From the NCBI GenBank assembly GCA_964221845.1, contig CAXPZW010000036.1:14687-78686 (forward strand): a DNA stretch of 64,000 bases, in the 5' to 3' direction. Shown here one piece after another: positions 23,887 through 34,300 of this stretch. Source of the DNA: CAXPZW01 sp964221845. Lineage in GTDB: Bacteria; Bacteroidota; Bacteroidia; Flavobacteriales_D; Sanyastnellaceae. The translations under genes and the position numbers were made by a program. Numbering within the stretch: position 1 is the first letter of the stretch; each line of letters opens with the position of its first letter. The notes beneath the pieces were generated by a model. The model made no database searches and was not told where the DNA came from. It saw only the letters and a list, made by a program, of their open reading frames with translations.

Positions 23887-25290
23887 ATGCAAGCGAAGCA
23901 TTTTTTCCTCGCGCTCTGCGCGGCTGTTCTGACATTGCCTTCGGTCGCCCAAGAGGGCACCTGGGAGGTGGGCAGCACCACCCTCACCGAGTACGATTTG
24001 GCCACCGGCATTGACCTGCCGTGGGAAATTCTCTGGGGTCCCGACGACCACATTTGGTGCAGCACCCGTCCGGGCAAGGTGCTCCGCATCGATCCCCAAA
24101 CCGGCACCTACACCGAAATCCTCGAAAAGTCTGTGATGGGCAGCGGTTCGGGCGAAGGCGGCATGCTGGGCATGTGCCTCCATCCCAACTTCGACACCGA
24201 TCCTTACTTGTACATCGTGTACTGCACCGGTTCGGCCTGGACCGGGAGCGAGCAACTGAGCCGCTTCACCTGGAACGGCACCGAGTTGGTAGACGAAGAG
24301 GTCATCCTCGACGACATTCCTGCGGGCGGCATCCACAACGGATCGCGTGTGCTGGTGCTTCCAGACAACACCCTGCTGATGACTACCGGCGATGTGGGTG
24401 ACGGCGACTTCCACAGCCAAAACCCCAACACCATTGCTGGCAAGACCCTCCGCCTCAACCTGGACGGCAGCATCCCCGCCGACAACCCCGATCCTACCAG
24501 CTACGTGTACAGCATCGGCCACCGCAACGCGCAAGGCTTGTGTCTGGGCCCCAACGGACTGATCTACAGCTCTGAGCACGGCCAAAGCAACTGGGACGAG
24601 TTCAACATCATCACCCCCGACGCCAACTACGGCTGGCCTGAGGTGGAAGGTCCGTGCAACACCTCTGCCGAGCAAGAGTTCTGCGAGGAAAACGACGTCA
24701 CCGAGCCCCTGAAAACCTGGAGCCCATGTGTGGCGGTCAACGGCATTGAGTACTACAACCACGAAGCCATTCCCGAGTGGCAAAACAGCGTGTTGATGGC
24801 CGTACTCGGTGGTCTCAGCGGCGTCTACGAGCGCCTGAGCGTGCTCCACATGAACGACGACGGCACGGTCATCGACAGCGAAGACCAGTACTTCTCGGAG
24901 TTCAACCAGCGCATCCGCGACATCTGCGTGAACCCAAACACCGGTGCAGTATACGTGGCCCTCAACGGCCCGGGCTACCCCGGTTCTGGTCCCAACACCA
25001 TCAAGGAGTTTGTGAACGAGTCGTACGTTTCGGTGAACGAATTGGAAGGCAACGCGCCTGCGGTAACCGTGTTCCCCAACCCGGTAGACGCCAGCGGCAC
25101 CATTGCGTTTGAAGAAGGCTTCATCGGTGGCAAGTTCACCGTGATGAGCTTCGAGGGCAAGGTGGTGGACCAACGCTACGTGGAAGACACCCAAATGACC
25201 TTCGACGCTTCTTCGTGGGCGGCAGGCCAATACTTTGTGCGCGCGGAAAGCGCCTTCGGCACCGCCACCCAAACCTTTGTGGTTCGCTAG
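23887..25290 (+). CDS. secreted PQQ-type aldose sugar dehydrogenase with T9SS sorting domain
   Basis: A 467-residue exported protein. The signal peptide ends at VAQ. A six-bladed propeller of the soluble glucose/sorbosone dehydrogenase family covers about 30-380: GEGGMLGMCLHP, GIHNGSRVLVLPDNTLLMTTGD (probable catalytic His) and GHRNAQGL (the conserved PQQ-contacting Arg-Asn). The last 75 residues are a T9SS type A sorting domain beginning VFPNPVDASG, so the enzyme is expected on the surface or outside the cell. Such enzymes oxidise aldoses to lactones with PQQ. No PQQ biosynthesis genes are here. The next gene starts directly after its stop. Confidence 0.9.
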   Translation: MQAKHFFLALCAAVLTLPSVAQEGTWEVGSTTLTEYDLATGIDLPWEILWGPDDHIWCSTRPGKVLRIDPQTGTYTEILEKSVMGSGSGEGGMLGMCLHPNFDTDPYLYIVYCTGSAWTGSEQLSRFTWNGTELVDEEVILDDIPAGGIHNGSRVLVLPDNTLLMTTGDVGDGDFHSQNPNTIAGKTLRLNLDGSIPADNPDPTSYVYSIGHRNAQGLCLGPNGLIYSSEHGQSNWDEFNIITPDANYGWPEVEGPCNTSAEQEFCEENDVTEPLKTWSPCVAVNGIEYYNHEAIPEWQNSVLMAVLGGLSGVYERLSVLHMNDDGTVIDSEDQYFSEFNQRIRDICVNPNTGAVYVALNGPGYPGSGPNTIKEFVNESYVSVNELEGNAPAVTVFPNPVDASGTIAFEEGFIGGKFTVMSFEGKVVDQRYVEDTQMTFDASSWAAGQYFVRAESAFGTATQTFVVR

Positions 25291-27639
25291 ATGAGAGCAA
25301 TCCAAACGATGTGTGTACTGGGCCTGCTGTTGAGCGGGCTCAGTGCGTTTGGACAGGATACCTTTCGGCTGCTTGTCCATGAAGAAGGCAACCTCGAGCC
25401 CCTTGCTTTTGCCAATGTATTGGTGGAGTGCGACGGTGTTTTTGCACACGGCGTTCAAACCGACTTTGACGGTGTAGCACAAGTGCCTTTAACCCCTGGC
25501 TGTGAACTGGTCATCGCATCATTGGGCTTTGAAGAAGTCCGCATGCCCATGCCCCAGACAACCGCAGACTTAACAGTGAGTTTGAAAAGCGAGGTGATCC
25601 TGTTCCCGGGTCCCATGCATTGGCCCACCATCTATGCGTACAATGTCTACGAAAACCAACAGCCCGAGCCGCAATTGGCCGCCAACACCTCCATCCTGCG
25701 CGGGCAAAACTGGGACCGTCAGCTGACCTCCTCCATGGCCCAAGCGGTCAACTTGGAAGCCGGCGTGCGTCTGGACGAACGAGGACTGGGAGGCAGTCGT
25801 CGCATCAGCATCCGTGGAAGCGCCTTGCGCAGCCCATTTGCGGTGCGTAACATCAAAGCATACGTGGATGGCATTGCGCTGACCTCCCCAGACGGTTCTA
25901 CCCCGCTGGAATTGCTGGACGTGGTCGACCTCAACTCGCTGGCCATTCTGAAAGGTTCGGCGGGCAGCGTGTACGGCCCCGGAAACGGCGGAGTGTTGCT
26001 AGCCACCACCAACAGCTCTTGGCGCAGCAGCATCAAGACCGAGGCCACCGTTGGTCAATATGGGTTCCTGCGCAGCCAAACGGCGGCGCAGTACGGCTCG
26101 GACCGGGCGCGTTTCCGCGTGAGTCATGTCTACCAAGAAAACGGCGGTTACCGCGCACAAGAATTCAACCACAAGCAACAGGTGACCTTGAGCGGTTTTT
26201 GGGCCGCCTCGGACACGGTGAGCTACCGCATTTACGCCACGAACTACTCGGGGCGCTGGGGGTTGCCAGGAGGCATCTCTGTGGAAGACGCACGCGAAAA
26301 CCCGCGTCAAGCCCGCGCCTTTGCGGAAGCCAACGGCACCCGCGTGGAGCGCACCCGTGCCCGCGTGGGACTGGCCCGCATCTGGAATACAGGCAAGTGG
26401 CGCAACACCACCAGCGTGTACGCCAACACCACCAACAAGATCAACCCATACGGCACTTCGGCCTTTTTCAACGGCTACAAAGACGAGCAGGCCCAGGGCT
26501 GGGGCGCGCGCAGCGTGCTCACCCGCAGCTATGACAGCGTGGGCAGCCGCGCGGGCTGGTTGGAAATCAGCCTCGGCGGAGAGTTCCAACTGGAAGACAA
26601 CCTCCTGAATGAGTGGGAACTGGTCAACAGCAATCCGGGCGACTTCAAGTACCTGAACGAGACCCGATCTACCGCTTGGACCACCTTCCTGCAAGCCCAG
26701 TACGACGACGGCCCCTTGGAGCTCAGCGCTGGAGTCAGCCTCAACCAAACCGTGTACGACAACACCGGCGAAAGCCAGCAGCCCGACACCTTGATCTCGC
26801 TGCAACAGCGCTTTGATCCGGGAGTCATGGTGTTGCCTCGCGTTTCGATGCGTTTGCAAACCGGCAGTTGGCAATGGCACGCGCAAGGAAGCCTGGGCGC
26901 CTCGGCCCCTTCCCTGTTTGAAATGGTCAATCCCGAAGACGGCACCTTTGCCCCTGAGCTTACTGCTGAGCGCTCCCTCAACGGTGAAGTGGGCGTGGTG
27001 CGCAACTCGGCAAGCATGCTGGGCGAAGTGAATCGACCGTTGGGCTTGACGGCCTACTGGACGCGTTTGCAAGGTGCCATCCTACCGGCCAATGAAGTGC
27101 TCTTCACCAACGGCGGAGAAATTGACTTGCGCGGACTTGAGGCGTTTGCCGAGGCCATCACCGGATACGAAGGCCAAATCTGGCGTGTACACGGCCGCTC
27201 GGTGGCCGCGTTGCAGACCTACACCTTTGTGACCTTCAGCGAAGGCGAAGTGTCGTTCACCGACAAGTTTGTGCCCGGACTGCCGCAGTTCACCTGGACC
27301 AATCAAGTGTCGCTACGCTGCAACCTCAACGCAAACGACTACAACGGGGTGATGAACCTCTTTGAACTCACCGCCACCCACCGCTGGAACGACCGCACCC
27401 CTGTGGACAACGAAAACCAAACGTGGGCCCCTGCATGGAACACCGTGGACGTGCAACTGCGCTACCACCGCAACTGGAAGCAGTGGAGCGTTTCGGCCAA
27501 TGCAGGCGTGCTCAACTTGACCAACACGTTGTACTCCAACTTCTTGCAGGTGAACGCCTTTGGTGGACGCTTCTTCAATCCAGCCCCCGGGCGCATGGCC
27601 TACGGTGGATTGGCGATTCGTTATACCTTGCCGGGGTGA
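25291..27639 (+). CDS. TonB-dependent outer-membrane receptor (FecA/siderophore-like)
   Basis: A 782-residue receptor. A signal peptide (to SAFGQ) precedes a carboxypeptidase-regulatory-like domain (about 25-95). A plug follows (about 125-235: RRISIRGSALRSPFAVRNIKAYVDGIALTSPDG is split across its core, ending GSAGSVYGPGNGGVLL). The 22-strand barrel is at 240-782 and ends in AIRYTLPG. Its ATG follows the upstream stop codon with no gap (TAG-ATG), so it is co-transcribed with the secreted sugar dehydrogenase. Plausible ligands are PQQ or the dehydrogenase's product; sequence alone does not decide. A siderophore receptor is the alternative. Confidence 0.9.
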   Translation: MRAIQTMCVLGLLLSGLSAFGQDTFRLLVHEEGNLEPLAFANVLVECDGVFAHGVQTDFDGVAQVPLTPGCELVIASLGFEEVRMPMPQTTADLTVSLKSEVILFPGPMHWPTIYAYNVYENQQPEPQLAANTSILRGQNWDRQLTSSMAQAVNLEAGVRLDERGLGGSRRISIRGSALRSPFAVRNIKAYVDGIALTSPDGSTPLELLDVVDLNSLAILKGSAGSVYGPGNGGVLLATTNSSWRSSIKTEATVGQYGFLRSQTAAQYGSDRARFRVSHVYQENGGYRAQEFNHKQQVTLSGFWAASDTVSYRIYATNYSGRWGLPGGISVEDARENPRQARAFAEANGTRVERTRARVGLARIWNTGKWRNTTSVYANTTNKINPYGTSAFFNGYKDEQAQGWGARSVLTRSYDSVGSRAGWLEISLGGEFQLEDNLLNEWELVNSNPGDFKYLNETRSTAWTTFLQAQYDDGPLELSAGVSLNQTVYDNTGESQQPDTLISLQQRFDPGVMVLPRVSMRLQTGSWQWHAQGSLGASAPSLFEMVNPEDGTFAPELTAERSLNGEVGVVRNSASMLGEVNRPLGLTAYWTRLQGAILPANEVLFTNGGEIDLRGLEAFAEAITGYEGQIWRVHGRSVAALQTYTFVTFSEGEVSFTDKFVPGLPQFTWTNQVSLRCNLNANDYNGVMNLFELTATHRWNDRTPVDNENQTWAPAWNTVDVQLRYHRNWKQWSVSANAGVLNLTNTLYSNFLQVNAFGGRFFNPAPGRMAYGGLAIRYTLPG

Positions 27640-27748
27640 GCACCTTAGATCCCGATTTGAACGCTTACTTGCAATCCACTGGCTTTTTGGCCTTTGAGCA
27701 CTGAGTATTTCAGCAACCTATTCCCGCAATAAGCACAAAGCAAACAGG

Positions 27749-29695
27749 TCAAACGCCCGTAATCACGAATTCGGTTCGGCGGTTGCGGGCACGGCCCCGT
27801 TCGGTGTCGTTGGAATCCACCGGTTGGGTCTCGCCCAAGCCGCGGGCTTGGAGGCGGCCGGCTTCGATGCCGCTGTTCACCAAGTATTCTACCACGGCTT
27901 TCGCGCGGTTTTCGCTGAGTACTTGGTTGTCGGCGGTGCTACCCACGTTATCAGTGTGGCCATCAATGGACACTGACACCCCTGGGTTCATACGCATGAA
28001 TTCCGCCAGCTTTTCCAGCTCTGTGGTCGAGGCTGGAAGCAGGTCGTACTTGCCCGAGGCAAAGAAGATGTTGTTGAGCGTGGCCTTGCTATCGGGACGA
28101 ATCTTGCTCAACAAGACCTCCAGCTCATAGGGCTCTCCCGAAGCGGTGGCTTCAGGCGTGAAGTGTCCGCTGTAGAAGAGGTAGCCTGCTTTACTGACGT
28201 TCAACCCGTAATCCCGGCCGACAGGGAGGGGCACGAGGAATGCGCCGGTGCGGTCGTCGCTGTAGCTTTCCACCACGGTTTCGCCGGTGGTGAGGTCAAT
28301 CAATTCAAAACGGGCGCCGAGCTTTTTGAAGGAACCGGCGTCCAGCACTGTTCCTCGGGTGTAGGTAACCGGCGTCGGGCGCGCCTTCTCGGGCATCTCA
28401 AACTGGTACAGGTCGAGTCCTCCCATTCCGCCTTCACGGTCCGAGGCGAAGAAGGCCACTTTACCCGAGGCAGACACCAACAACGAGTTTTCACTGCCAG
28501 CGGTGTTGATGGGGTAGCCGAGGTTTTCGGGCGTGCCCCACGTGCCGTCCTCTTGCTTGCGGCTGACGTAGATGTCCAATCCGCCCATACCTGGGTGCCC
28601 GTTGCTCGAAAAGTAAAGGGTTTCGCCGTCGGGGTGGATGAGTACCGATTCCTCTTCAAAAGGCGTGTTCACCTTGCCGGGAACGGGCTTGGCTTGCGAC
28701 CAGCTGCCGTTGTCCTGCAACTCCGAGTAGAAGATGTCTTGCTTGCCAATGCCATTGGGTGTACGGTACCCACGCACAAAGTAGAGCGTGCGTCCGTCGG
28801 CCGAAAAGCTGGGTTGCGATTCCCATGAGCGGGAATTGACCGCACTGCCCACGTTCTGGGGCTGGGTCCACTGGCCGCCTGAACGGGTGCACACAAACAA
28901 ATCGCAACTGCCGAAGCCTTCGCGTCCCGGTCCGTAATCGCCGTACACGGCACAGGCGGTGAAGAACATGAGTTGACCGTCGGGGGCCAAGGTAGGAGCG
29001 CCTTCGCGCAAGGGGGTATTGACCTCGGCTACTGGAGATGCTGCCTCCCACGCATCTGCGGGACGGGTGCTGAGGTAAAAGTCTTCGTCGCGGCCTTCTG
29101 GAGCGCCTTTCTTGGGGATTTCACGGGTGAAGAGCAATTGGCCCTCATCCACGGTGATGCTGGGGTAGTATTCGCTGTGTTCGGAGTTGACCGCGGGGCC
29201 CAGGTTGATGGGGTCAAACGGCACCGGATTGGCCATGGCGTCGATGGCAAACCCGCACGATTCCAGCCCCAATGAGGCACGATCTACCGTGATCCCGGGT
29301 TGTGGCCCGCTTTTGAGGTAGTCCGCAAAACGCTGTGCTGCGGTGAGGTAGTCGGCCTCGAGCAGGTACAGTTCGCCCAAATAATAGTTATTGGTTGGGA
29401 AGAAGGACGGATCCAAGCGCTGGGCCTTTTCCAAGGCACCAATGGCCTGCGTGTTGCGCCCGAGCATGTTGTGGATCTGACCGGCGAGGATCCAGGTCTC
29501 GATGAACTCAGGGTCGCGTTCTTGAGCGGCTTGCAAATGGAGCAAGGCCAAGTCGTAGTCTTGGTAATCGTAGGCGGCCAAGGCCTCTTCGTAAGCCTTA
29601 ACAGCTTTCTTGTCCGAGGAGGTGAATTTGCGACCGGGTTGTGCCCAAACCGTCAGGGAGACCAACAGGCCGGCGAGAAGAAGAATGCTTCGCAT
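27749..29695 (-). CDS. OmpA-family protein with TPR and PD40 (WD40-like) repeats
   Basis: A 648-residue outer-membrane-associated protein. After a signal peptide (MRSILLLAGLLVSLTVWAQ) come TPR-like helices (about 30-150: YQDYDLALLHLQAAQERDPEF). A PD40 propeller follows (about 170-440, with repeated YFSSNGHPGMGGLDIYVS-type blades). A carboxypeptidase-regulatory-like domain is next, then a C-terminal OmpA peptidoglycan-binding domain (about 535-648: DGHTDNVGS, NRRTEFVI). This layout is common among Bacteroidota gliding and T9SS-associated proteins such as PorE/SprF-linked ones, but the exact role is open. It is monocistronic. Confidence 0.9.
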   Translation of the reverse strand: MRSILLLAGLLVSLTVWAQPGRKFTSSDKKAVKAYEEALAAYDYQDYDLALLHLQAAQERDPEFIETWILAGQIHNMLGRNTQAIGALEKAQRLDPSFFPTNNYYLGELYLLEADYLTAAQRFADYLKSGPQPGITVDRASLGLESCGFAIDAMANPVPFDPINLGPAVNSEHSEYYPSITVDEGQLLFTREIPKKGAPEGRDEDFYLSTRPADAWEAASPVAEVNTPLREGAPTLAPDGQLMFFTACAVYGDYGPGREGFGSCDLFVCTRSGGQWTQPQNVGSAVNSRSWESQPSFSADGRTLYFVRGYRTPNGIGKQDIFYSELQDNGSWSQAKPVPGKVNTPFEEESVLIHPDGETLYFSSNGHPGMGGLDIYVSRKQEDGTWGTPENLGYPINTAGSENSLLVSASGKVAFFASDREGGMGGLDLYQFEMPEKARPTPVTYTRGTVLDAGSFKKLGARFELIDLTTGETVVESYSDDRTGAFLVPLPVGRDYGLNVSKAGYLFYSGHFTPEATASGEPYELEVLLSKIRPDSKATLNNIFFASGKYDLLPASTTELEKLAEFMRMNPGVSVSIDGHTDNVGSTADNQVLSENRAKAVVEYLVNSGIEAGRLQARGLGETQPVDSNDTERGRARNRRTEFVITGV

Positions 29696-29770
29696 GCAGG
29701 TAGATTGACAAAGAATACGCCAAAGTAGCCAACGGGACGGTTGTACTCTAGCCAGGGCTCCCCTGCCCAT

Positions 29771-30976
29771 TCACACAGGTACGTGCATAGCCGGTTCGGG
29801 CAAGTGCGCCGGTGGGCGCAGCACGTACCACACAAACCAGCCCAACAGGAAGGTGTTGCTCACGCCAATCAACCCGCTTTTGTCTAGCCACTCATCGGCA
29901 GCATAGCCGATCAGGTCAGGGGTGCTGAGCAGCCATGGCAAGGCGGCAAGGCCCAGGATGGCCCACAACCAACGCCTTCCCTGAGACCAAGGCAGCATCA
30001 CTAGCAATCCCGCGAGCACCGGTATACTCCAGAGGAAATGCTCGGTATCGGTGTTGGTCAGGTTGGGAATCAGGCTGATGAGCAGGAAGAATTCCACGTA
30101 TGCGCGGCGGTGATCGGTCTGGGGCAAGCCGTGGTGGCGCAGTAAGAAGAAAATCCCCGCGGCGGCCAATCCAACTGTGATGGCAAACAACCAGGTAGGC
30201 GCCGGCAAATCGATCCCCATCACCCCGGCGCTCATGGACGCCCATGTGTTGGCCGAGGGCAACATGGACTGGTGCTCTCGGATGGCCAAGTACCAGTCTT
30301 GCAACAAGGTCAAGTTCTCGCCCCATCCGGTCCACAGTGCAGGCAAGAGTATGCCTAGCACTACCCCTACGCTTGCTGTGCCCAGCACACGGAACTCCTT
30401 TCGCATCACCAGCCAAGGCATCAGAATCAGAAAGTGTGGCTTGGCCAGTAGCATGCAAGCATAGGCCACGCCGGCCCACTTCCATTTGCCGCGCCGGACG
30501 TGCACAAACATGCTCCATCCCAATCCGAGCAAGAGCAAATTGGTGTTGCCCAGGTGCAGCTCGTGCACCAAGTGATCTAGCATGACTGCGCTCAATACTG
30601 CCAGCAACACCCAACCTGGTGCACCACCAGAGGGGAACAACGCCTTGGCGCGCTGCACCACACGCGGCAGCAGCCACGCCATGACCGCCACAATGGCGAA
30701 GTAAAACAAAGAGCTGGCCACCTTGACCGGCAACCACGTCAGCGGCATGAAGGGCACCAGCATCACCGGGGAATACTTGTAGTAGCCGGTCTCCACAAAA
30801 AACCACTGGCCATATGGAGATCCTCCGGCCAACCATGCCTCGGCGGCGTCGTGGTACACGCGGAAGTCGGCCATGCCGTCGCGGCCGTTGATCCACTGGA
30901 GCACGAAGAAAGCCGTGCATCCCAGCAAAAGGACCACACGGTAGATGCGAACGGTTCTGGAATCAAGGGTGGACAT
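29771..30976 (-). CDS. GT87-like polyprenol-phosphate-dependent glycosyltransferase (DUF2029)
   Basis: A 401-residue multi-pass membrane protein (about ten helices). It carries the GT-C-type N-terminal motif ADFRVYHDAAEAWLAGGSPYG in the first periplasmic loop, where the acidic residue is thought to be catalytic. A YKYSPVMLVPFMPLTWLP stretch and a KPHFLI loop are typical of GT87 mannosyltransferases. It would move a sugar from a polyprenyl phosphate donor onto a cell-envelope glycan. I started at MSTLDSRT; the frame extends upstream only as antisense of ybaB. It is divergent from ybaB with a 40-base gap. Confidence 0.8.
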   Translation of the reverse strand: MSTLDSRTVRIYRVVLLLGCTAFFVLQWINGRDGMADFRVYHDAAEAWLAGGSPYGQWFFVETGYYKYSPVMLVPFMPLTWLPVKVASSLFYFAIVAVMAWLLPRVVQRAKALFPSGGAPGWVLLAVLSAVMLDHLVHELHLGNTNLLLLGLGWSMFVHVRRGKWKWAGVAYACMLLAKPHFLILMPWLVMRKEFRVLGTASVGVVLGILLPALWTGWGENLTLLQDWYLAIREHQSMLPSANTWASMSAGVMGIDLPAPTWLFAITVGLAAAGIFFLLRHHGLPQTDHRRAYVEFFLLISLIPNLTNTDTEHFLWSIPVLAGLLVMLPWSQGRRWLWAILGLAALPWLLSTPDLIGYAADEWLDKSGLIGVSNTFLLGWFVWYVLRPPAHLPEPAMHVPV

Positions 30977-31016
30977 CGGGACAAAAAACGCAATTTTGCA
31001 GCCCAACTGCACCGGT

Positions 31017-31319
31017 ATGTTTGACAATCTGATGAACAAGCTGCAAGACATGCAGCAGCATAACGAGGCCGTCAAGGCCCAATTGGCCACCCAACACGTT
31101 ACCGGCGAGGCCGAAGGCGTGAAAGTCACCGCCAACGGCAACCGCGTGATTATCGACATCCACATCCCCGCAGACCTGCTGGACGACGCCGAAGAAGTGC
31201 AGGACTTGGTGCTGTTGGCCACCAACCGCGCCTTGGAACAAGCCGGCGCCCTGCACGACCAGGAAATGGCCAAAACGGCCCGAGGCCTGCTCGGTGGCAT
31301 GGGCGGATTTGGCGGGTAA
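31017..31319 (+). CDS. ybaB: YbaB/EbfC-family nucleoid-associated protein
   Basis: A 100-residue cytosolic DNA-binding dimer. It shows the family order: an N-terminal helix with LMNKLQDMQQ, a beta-sheet (VTGEAEGVKVTANGN, VIIDIHI), and a C-terminal helix (LVLLATNRALEQAGAL) ending in a Gly-rich tail (LLGGMGGFGG). I started at MFDNLMNK; upstream codons lie in the divergent promoter. An AATTTTG box precedes it (imperfect). A hairpin terminator follows immediately. Confidence 0.93.
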   Translation: MFDNLMNKLQDMQQHNEAVKAQLATQHVTGEAEGVKVTANGNRVIIDIHIPADLLDDAEEVQDLVLLATNRALEQAGALHDQEMAKTARGLLGGMGGFGG

Positions 31320-31320
31320 G

Positions 31321-31366
31321 AAAAAGGGCCGCCTGCCGGCAGCCCTTCTCCTTCTCAATCTTTTTT
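31321..31366. terminator. bidirectional terminator between ybaB and the C25 peptidase
   Basis: Stem AGGGC-GCC / GGC-GCCCT (31325-31346, 4-base loop). Five T follow on the minus strand; on the plus strand a T-rich tract ends in six T at 31361-31366. It serves the two convergent genes. Confidence 0.75.
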
Positions 31367-31372
31367 CAGCGC

Positions 31373-34300
31373 TTACTCCACAATCAGGCGGAGGGTTTGC
31401 TGGGTGCCGTCTTGCAGCACGCGTACCAAGTAAACGCCTGCGGTGAGGCTGTCTACATTCAGCTCCACGCGGTGCTGACCGGCGTTGAAGTTCTCGGTGG
31501 TGTTCAGCACGAGCTGGCCCACGGCGTTGCGCACCTCTACGGTACCCAGGCCGCCATTGTGACCGTTCCATTCCAAAGTCACCTCATCGCGTGCAGGGTT
31601 GGGGTACAGCACAACCTCGTTGGTAGTGGTGGTTTCTACCACGCTCACTACGCTGTTGTGCGGAGGCAGGATGATGTCATCCACCCAACACGCATCGGCG
31701 CCTGAAGAAACGATGAAGTCCTTTTCGTAGGTCCACTCCAGGGTGTGGGTGCCAGTGCTCAGGTTGTAGCTGAACTCTTGCCAGTCGTTTTCGCCCGACC
31801 AGTTCTCCATCATGGCGCCGTCGATGCGGAAGTAGAGGAAGTCGTAGTTGCCCTCGGTAGAGGTCTTGCGGGCAAATTCAACCGGACCAGCAGTGGTCAC
31901 ATCGATGGTGATCTGCAGGGTGGTCGAGTTGTTGTCGTTGATGTCACCTGACTGCATGGCGTAAGCGCCTTCGTACACTTCTGAACCGGTGATGAACCAA
32001 TCGGCATCGCCGTCGTACGCCCAGCTGAACAGCTCGTCGGTACCGGTTTCCCAGTCTTCGATGATCAGGTTCAGGACTTCGGTGTAGGTGCGGGTAGCGG
32101 TGTAGGCGCCTGCGGTGAGGGTGTACACGAATTCAACCACTTCTCCGTCAGGAGCGTCGTCGGCTACAGTCACGCTGAAGGCAGCCATGGCGTCGCCGCC
32201 GAGTTCTGCCAGCACGCCCAAGTCTACCGATGGGTTGTTGATCGTCACGTAAGGTGAGGTAGTGGTCAGTTCTCCAGTGGCCGCTACGGTGGCCGCGTGG
32301 CCCTCGTTCAGGTTGGTGATCATCAGGTCAGCGGTTTCGCTGTTGTCCAGGCGACCGTTGCCGTTGCCAGTAGCGTCGACCACGTCCAGCGCCTCGGCAG
32401 CGTCCACTTCAGGCGCGTTCAAGGTCACGTTGAACCCGGGGGTCCAGGTGTTGCCGTCGGTGTCGGTGACGTTCATGTCAAAGCTCACGATGTGCTGGTC
32501 TTCCACGCCGTCTACCACGCTGAACGCGTAGCCGCCAATGGCGTCCACCATGTTGGAAGCGTTGATGTCGCCGTAGTTGTGGTAATCGTCGGTGATCACG
32601 ACCAATGCGTCTTCGGTGGTGAGGGTGGCTTCTACGCCGTATGCGTTCTCGATGCCAACGTTTTCAAGGCTGATGTCGAGCAGTACGTCCTCGGCGTAGT
32701 CTGCCAGGTCGTTGCCGTTGCCCGCAGTGTCGTCGATGGCTACCGCGTCGTCGGTGATCCAAGGACCGTCGAGGGGCAGCACAGTGATGATGCCTTCGTA
32801 AGGGAGCGCGTTGAATGCGGTACCGGTTACGGTGATGTCTACCACGTCGGTGATGGGCTCGGTCAGGGTGATGGTCACCTCGCCGCCTACGATCAGGCCG
32901 GTGCCGATGATTTCACCGTCCAAGGTGAGTGAGATCAGTGCGTCTTCGAGGTTGGCCTCGATGGTGATGTCCTCTACACCAATGAAGGTGGTGGGGTCGT
33001 GCACCACAGCCAAGTTGACCGGGGTGGTGGTGCGCATCACGGCAGAACCGTCGCCAAACACACACCAGGTGTCCATCATCTCTTCACCGCCACCGCCGTA
33101 GGCTTCTACCATACTCATGGAACCGTGGAAGTGGATGCCTCCGAAGGTTTGGCGGATGTCTTGTTGGCCGATTTCGGCAATGAGGTTGACCATTTCGTCC
33201 TGGCCTTCCATGGGAGGTGCCCACGACTGGAGTACCGAAGAGAACGAGCCGCCGATGCCGCCCGCAGGCTCACCGAGGTAGGTCGCTTTCAACCACTTCT
33301 CACCGAAGCAATCGCCGGTGCCGTCGTTTTCGTCGAAGTCACCCACGCAACACGCCACCGCAATCCAGTAAGGCCACGACTTGGTGTTGGTCAGGGCAAG
33401 CGCATCCTCGCCGTCGAAACCTGAAGTCGAGAATCCGTTGTGGTAGCCGTGACCGGTGTAGTTGATCAACGAGGCTCCAGTGTTGATGATGTCGGTGACA
33501 TCAGAGGAGTTCGGGTTGCCCGATTGATCGGCCGTTTCGTCGCCCGGAGTGGGTGAATCGCCGCCGTGGCTGCTTTCGTACATCTCCCACACGTCGGTGT
33601 AGGTGAAGTCCAGCATGACCTGCTTGAGGTTGTTGTTGTGCTGCCAATCGGCCTCGTCGTCGTCACCGATGCCGGTGCCTTCGTTCGAACCGATGTTGAT
33701 GCCGGTAGAAGCCCATACTTCCTCGGTGTCAGGTGTGCGCTCGTATGCAATAGACTTGGCAATTACAGGCACGAGCTCGTCGTTGTTGTGCACCAAGAAA
33801 CGGGCAATCATCACCTCTGGCATGTGGTCGTTGCCTTCCAGCATGCCGTAACAGTTGTCGCAGAAGCCTGGGCCGCCGCCGTTGATCACCAGCTCGGTGG
33901 TCACTTGGTCTTCATCGCCCACAAGCTGAACGTAGGTGATGTCGTGCTCGGCGTACATCTCGTCGATGTGGGCCTGGATGTTTTCGATGGTGTTACCGAT
34001 GTCGGCGATGTCGGTCACCCACACGTGGTGGCCTTTTTGGATTTTCCAATCCACCCACGGTTGGATGGTTTCCATGTACTGGTCGTGAGCAATCACCAGG
34101 ATGCCGCCGAGCTCGTCCACCACGTCGTAGCGGTACTGGCCGTAGTTGGCAAAGTGACGGCCGTAGAGGTCGTCGTGCAGGCGGGTGGTGCGCACTTTGG
34201 GGGTGAAGTTGTTCTCGCCGATTTGGTCGAAGTCGTTGTGCACGCGCACCTCTACCGAAGTGTACACGCGCAGTACGCCGGTCACCGCATTGTACTGTAC

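Noticed and set aside
23785..25482. 565-residue open frame opposite the sugar dehydrogenase
   Set aside because: Exact antisense of a gene with clear propeller motifs and a T9SS domain; high GC keeps the opposite frame open.
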